Source of the DNA: Pseudobdellovibrionaceae bacterium
GTDB taxonomy: Bacteria > Bdellovibrionota > Bdellovibrionia > Bdellovibrionales > JAMPXM01
NCBI GenBank assembly: GCA_913776405.1
Contig: CAJYOV010000524.1
Location: forward strand, 1 to 5,420
Direction: 5' to 3'
Length of the DNA stretch: 5,420 nt
Both the position numbers and the translations under genes were made by a program. The notes under the pieces were generated by a model. It searched no databases. It saw nothing but the letters and a program-made list of their open reading frames with translations, and was not told the origin of the DNA. Shown here piece after piece: positions 4,143 to 5,420 of the stretch (within the stretch, counting starts at the first letter, position 1; each line of letters begins with the position of its first letter).

Positions 4143-5420
4143 TTAAGCTGCGGCGGTCGATGCGTTCCGATTTGGCAAACGAAGCACGAACTTTGTGTTT
4201 TGAAGGCTCTGATCCAACTCAAGTCGTCCGCCGTGAGCCTCTGCAATCGAGCGCGAAATACTCAACCCCAAACCCGTGCCTTTCCCGATCTCTTTCGTCG
4301 TAAAGAACGGCTGCATGATTTTTCGTGCAATGGCTTCTGGAATGCCAGGACCGCTGTCGGAAACGCTCAACAGAATTTCAGCACTGACAATTCTGCATTC
4401 GAGCCGGATCCACTTTTCATCCTGCATCTCGATTGCATCCACTGAGTTGTTCATCAAGTTTAAGAGAATCTGTGAGATCTCTGTAGGACGACAATTGATA
4501 CTTACGTCCGGTGCAGTCTCATCGTAGATGAGCTTCACGCCGTGGCTTGCAAAGCGCTCACGGCAGAGGTTCAAAGTTTCGCTCGCGATGAATTTGAAGC
4601 TATGCGGCTTCAACTCATCGTGCTGACTGTCGCGCGCGAACGTTCTCAGAGCTTTTACGATCGAACCAATTCGGTCGACTGTCTTTTTAATATCACCCGA
4701 CACATCGAGAACCATCGCTGGGTCGACGGCGCCCGCCTTCGCATCGAGTTCTAGCTCCGAAGCCAGCATCGCAATCGAACCGAGTGGCGTATTGATCTCG
4801 TGAGCGATACCGCCCGCCATCTCACCGAGAGCTGACATCTTGGCTGACGTGATCAACGTTTGCTGTTGATCTAAGACAGTCTGCTGAGTCACCTGGAGTT
4901 CATGAGTACGTTCGTCAACGATCGACTCAACGTTTGCGAGAGTGAATTCAAGATTCGCTTGTTTGTCTGCGACGACGCCAACGACTGCGTTGCCAGACTG
5001 AATAGAGAAGACTAGGAAAATATCCTCGAAGATCACCCAGGCTGAGTGTTCAAGAGCGCGCCACGGCGACGCTTGCAGAACGCCGTAAACTGATTGCGGG
5101 AGGTACACGCCTCTCAGGGCGTGATCGAGCGCAGTAATAGCCGTAGCGTAGAAGAGAATGCGAACATCGTGGTAGGCCGCAAGGAACGCGAGCGAACCGA
5201 ACACATGGAAGTGTGTTTCTATTCGCCCGTTTGTGAGGTGAATAAAGAGCGAGCTAAAAAGAAGCTGTGAAGTCGTGATTGAATACTTCGATGCTTTTGT
5301 GCCGGGATGTTTTAAGACGAGGGCCACCGGATAAAGCGCGAGGATTCCGCCGCCAATCAGAGCAAAATAAATATGCGGGTGAAGACTGCGAGCAACGCCG
5401 TCGTAAGTGTAAGGTGAAAA
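4143..5420 (-). CDS. Membrane sensor histidine kinase (N-terminus outside window)
   Basis: The frame is open from the window edge to TAA at 4143-4145, giving 425 visible residues. A GTG at 5325-5327 is in frame, but hydrophobic sequence continues upstream of it, so it is probably not the start. Visible residues about 17-150 form roughly five membrane segments with an unusual His/Glu-rich core, including FIHLTNGRIETHFHVFGSLAFL (split at 59-80) and ALDHALRG (96-103). A coiled coil follows (about 153-196), then a HisKA domain with phospho-acceptor H207 in GGIAHEINTPLGSI. The HATPase domain (about 271-417) has an N box LLNLMNNSVDAI (319-330 region), G1 DSGPGIP (355-361), F box QPFFTTKEIG and G2 GKGTGLGLS (380-388). 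All residues needed for autophosphorylation are present. There is no PAS, HAMP or receiver domain, and no response regulator in the window, so the partner is unknown. The membrane domain likely senses a small ligand, metal or redox state (inference). Confidence 0.92.
   Translation of the reverse strand, partial: FSPYTYDGVARSLHPHIYFALIGGGILALYPVALVLKHPGTKASKYSITTSQLLFSSLFIHLTNGRIETHFHVFGSLAFLAAYHDVRILFYATAITALDHALRGVYLPQSVYGVLQASPWRALEHSAWVIFEDIFLVFSIQSGNAVVGVVADKQANLEFTLANVESIVDERTHELQVTQQTVLDQQQTLITSAKMSALGEMAGGIAHEINTPLGSIAMLASELELDAKAGAVDPAMVLDVSGDIKKTVDRIGSIVKALRTFARDSQHDELKPHSFKFIASETLNLCRERFASHGVKLIYDETAPDVSINCRPTEISQILLNLMNNSVDAIEMQDEKWIRLECRIVSAEILLSVSDSGPGIPEAIARKIMQPFFTTKEIGKGTGLGLSISRSIAEAHGGRLELDQSLQNTKFVLRLPNRNASTAAA

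Noticed and set aside
3790..4146. 118-codon arginine-rich frame overlapping the histone-like gene
   Set aside because: It is the shifted reading of the Lys codons of the real gene, with no Shine-Dalgarno; the 3888 frame has GGAGG at six-base spacing.
5325..5327. GTG as the start of the histidine kinase
   Set aside because: The same frame stays open to the window edge and encodes another hydrophobic segment plus LHPHIYF upstream, so the true start lies outside the window.

Overview
The window looks like an ordinary chromosomal stretch of a Gram-negative bacterium with mid-range GC content. It contains a lipoprotein with a lipobox, a CoA-transferase/hydrolase of the long proteobacterial type, and a multi-pass histidine kinase. 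The mixture resembles Bdellovibrionota or the older 'Deltaproteobacteria', but that placement is an inference from general impression and not from a marker gene. I see no rRNA, tRNA, CRISPR array, transposase or phage gene.

Layout. Bases 1-618 (+) are the 3' end of an acetyl-CoA hydrolase/transferase-family gene. Bases 652-2689 (+) form a tight three-gene run. It holds a minimal DEAD-box RNA helicase (652-1758), a YjdM/PhnA zinc-ribbon protein whose start overlaps the helicase stop by four bases (1755-2132), and a membrane-anchored SRPBCC/AHSA1-like protein five bases further on (2138-2689). A hairpin at 2679-2709 closes this run. It is a better terminator for the opposite strand, because its T-run is made by the last lysine codons of the SRPBCC gene.

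On the minus strand follow an unrecognised lipoprotein (2736-3179, GTG start, good Shine-Dalgarno) and a second, different SRPBCC gene (3348 to about 3785). The second SRPBCC gene has lost its N-terminus: family-like sequence continues about 28 codons upstream of the first ATG and then ends at a pair of small hairpins (3768-3801). On the plus strand, 3888-4142 encodes a very basic histone-H1-like protein with a strong Shine-Dalgarno. Its stop codon directly abuts the stop codon of a convergent membrane histidine kinase (4143 to beyond 5420, minus), whose N-terminus lies outside the window.

How the genes work together. The helicase, YjdM and SRPBCC genes are probably co-transcribed and partly translationally coupled, but no shared pathway is evident. 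The kinase has no response regulator in view. The points most worth a second look are the decayed SRPBCC gene with its hairpin boundary, the 21-bp tandem duplication that doubled the lipobox of the lipoprotein, the terminator embedded in a coding end, the zero-gap convergent stops, and the histidine-rich membrane sensor of the kinase. I found no clear sign of a wholly new multi-gene system.
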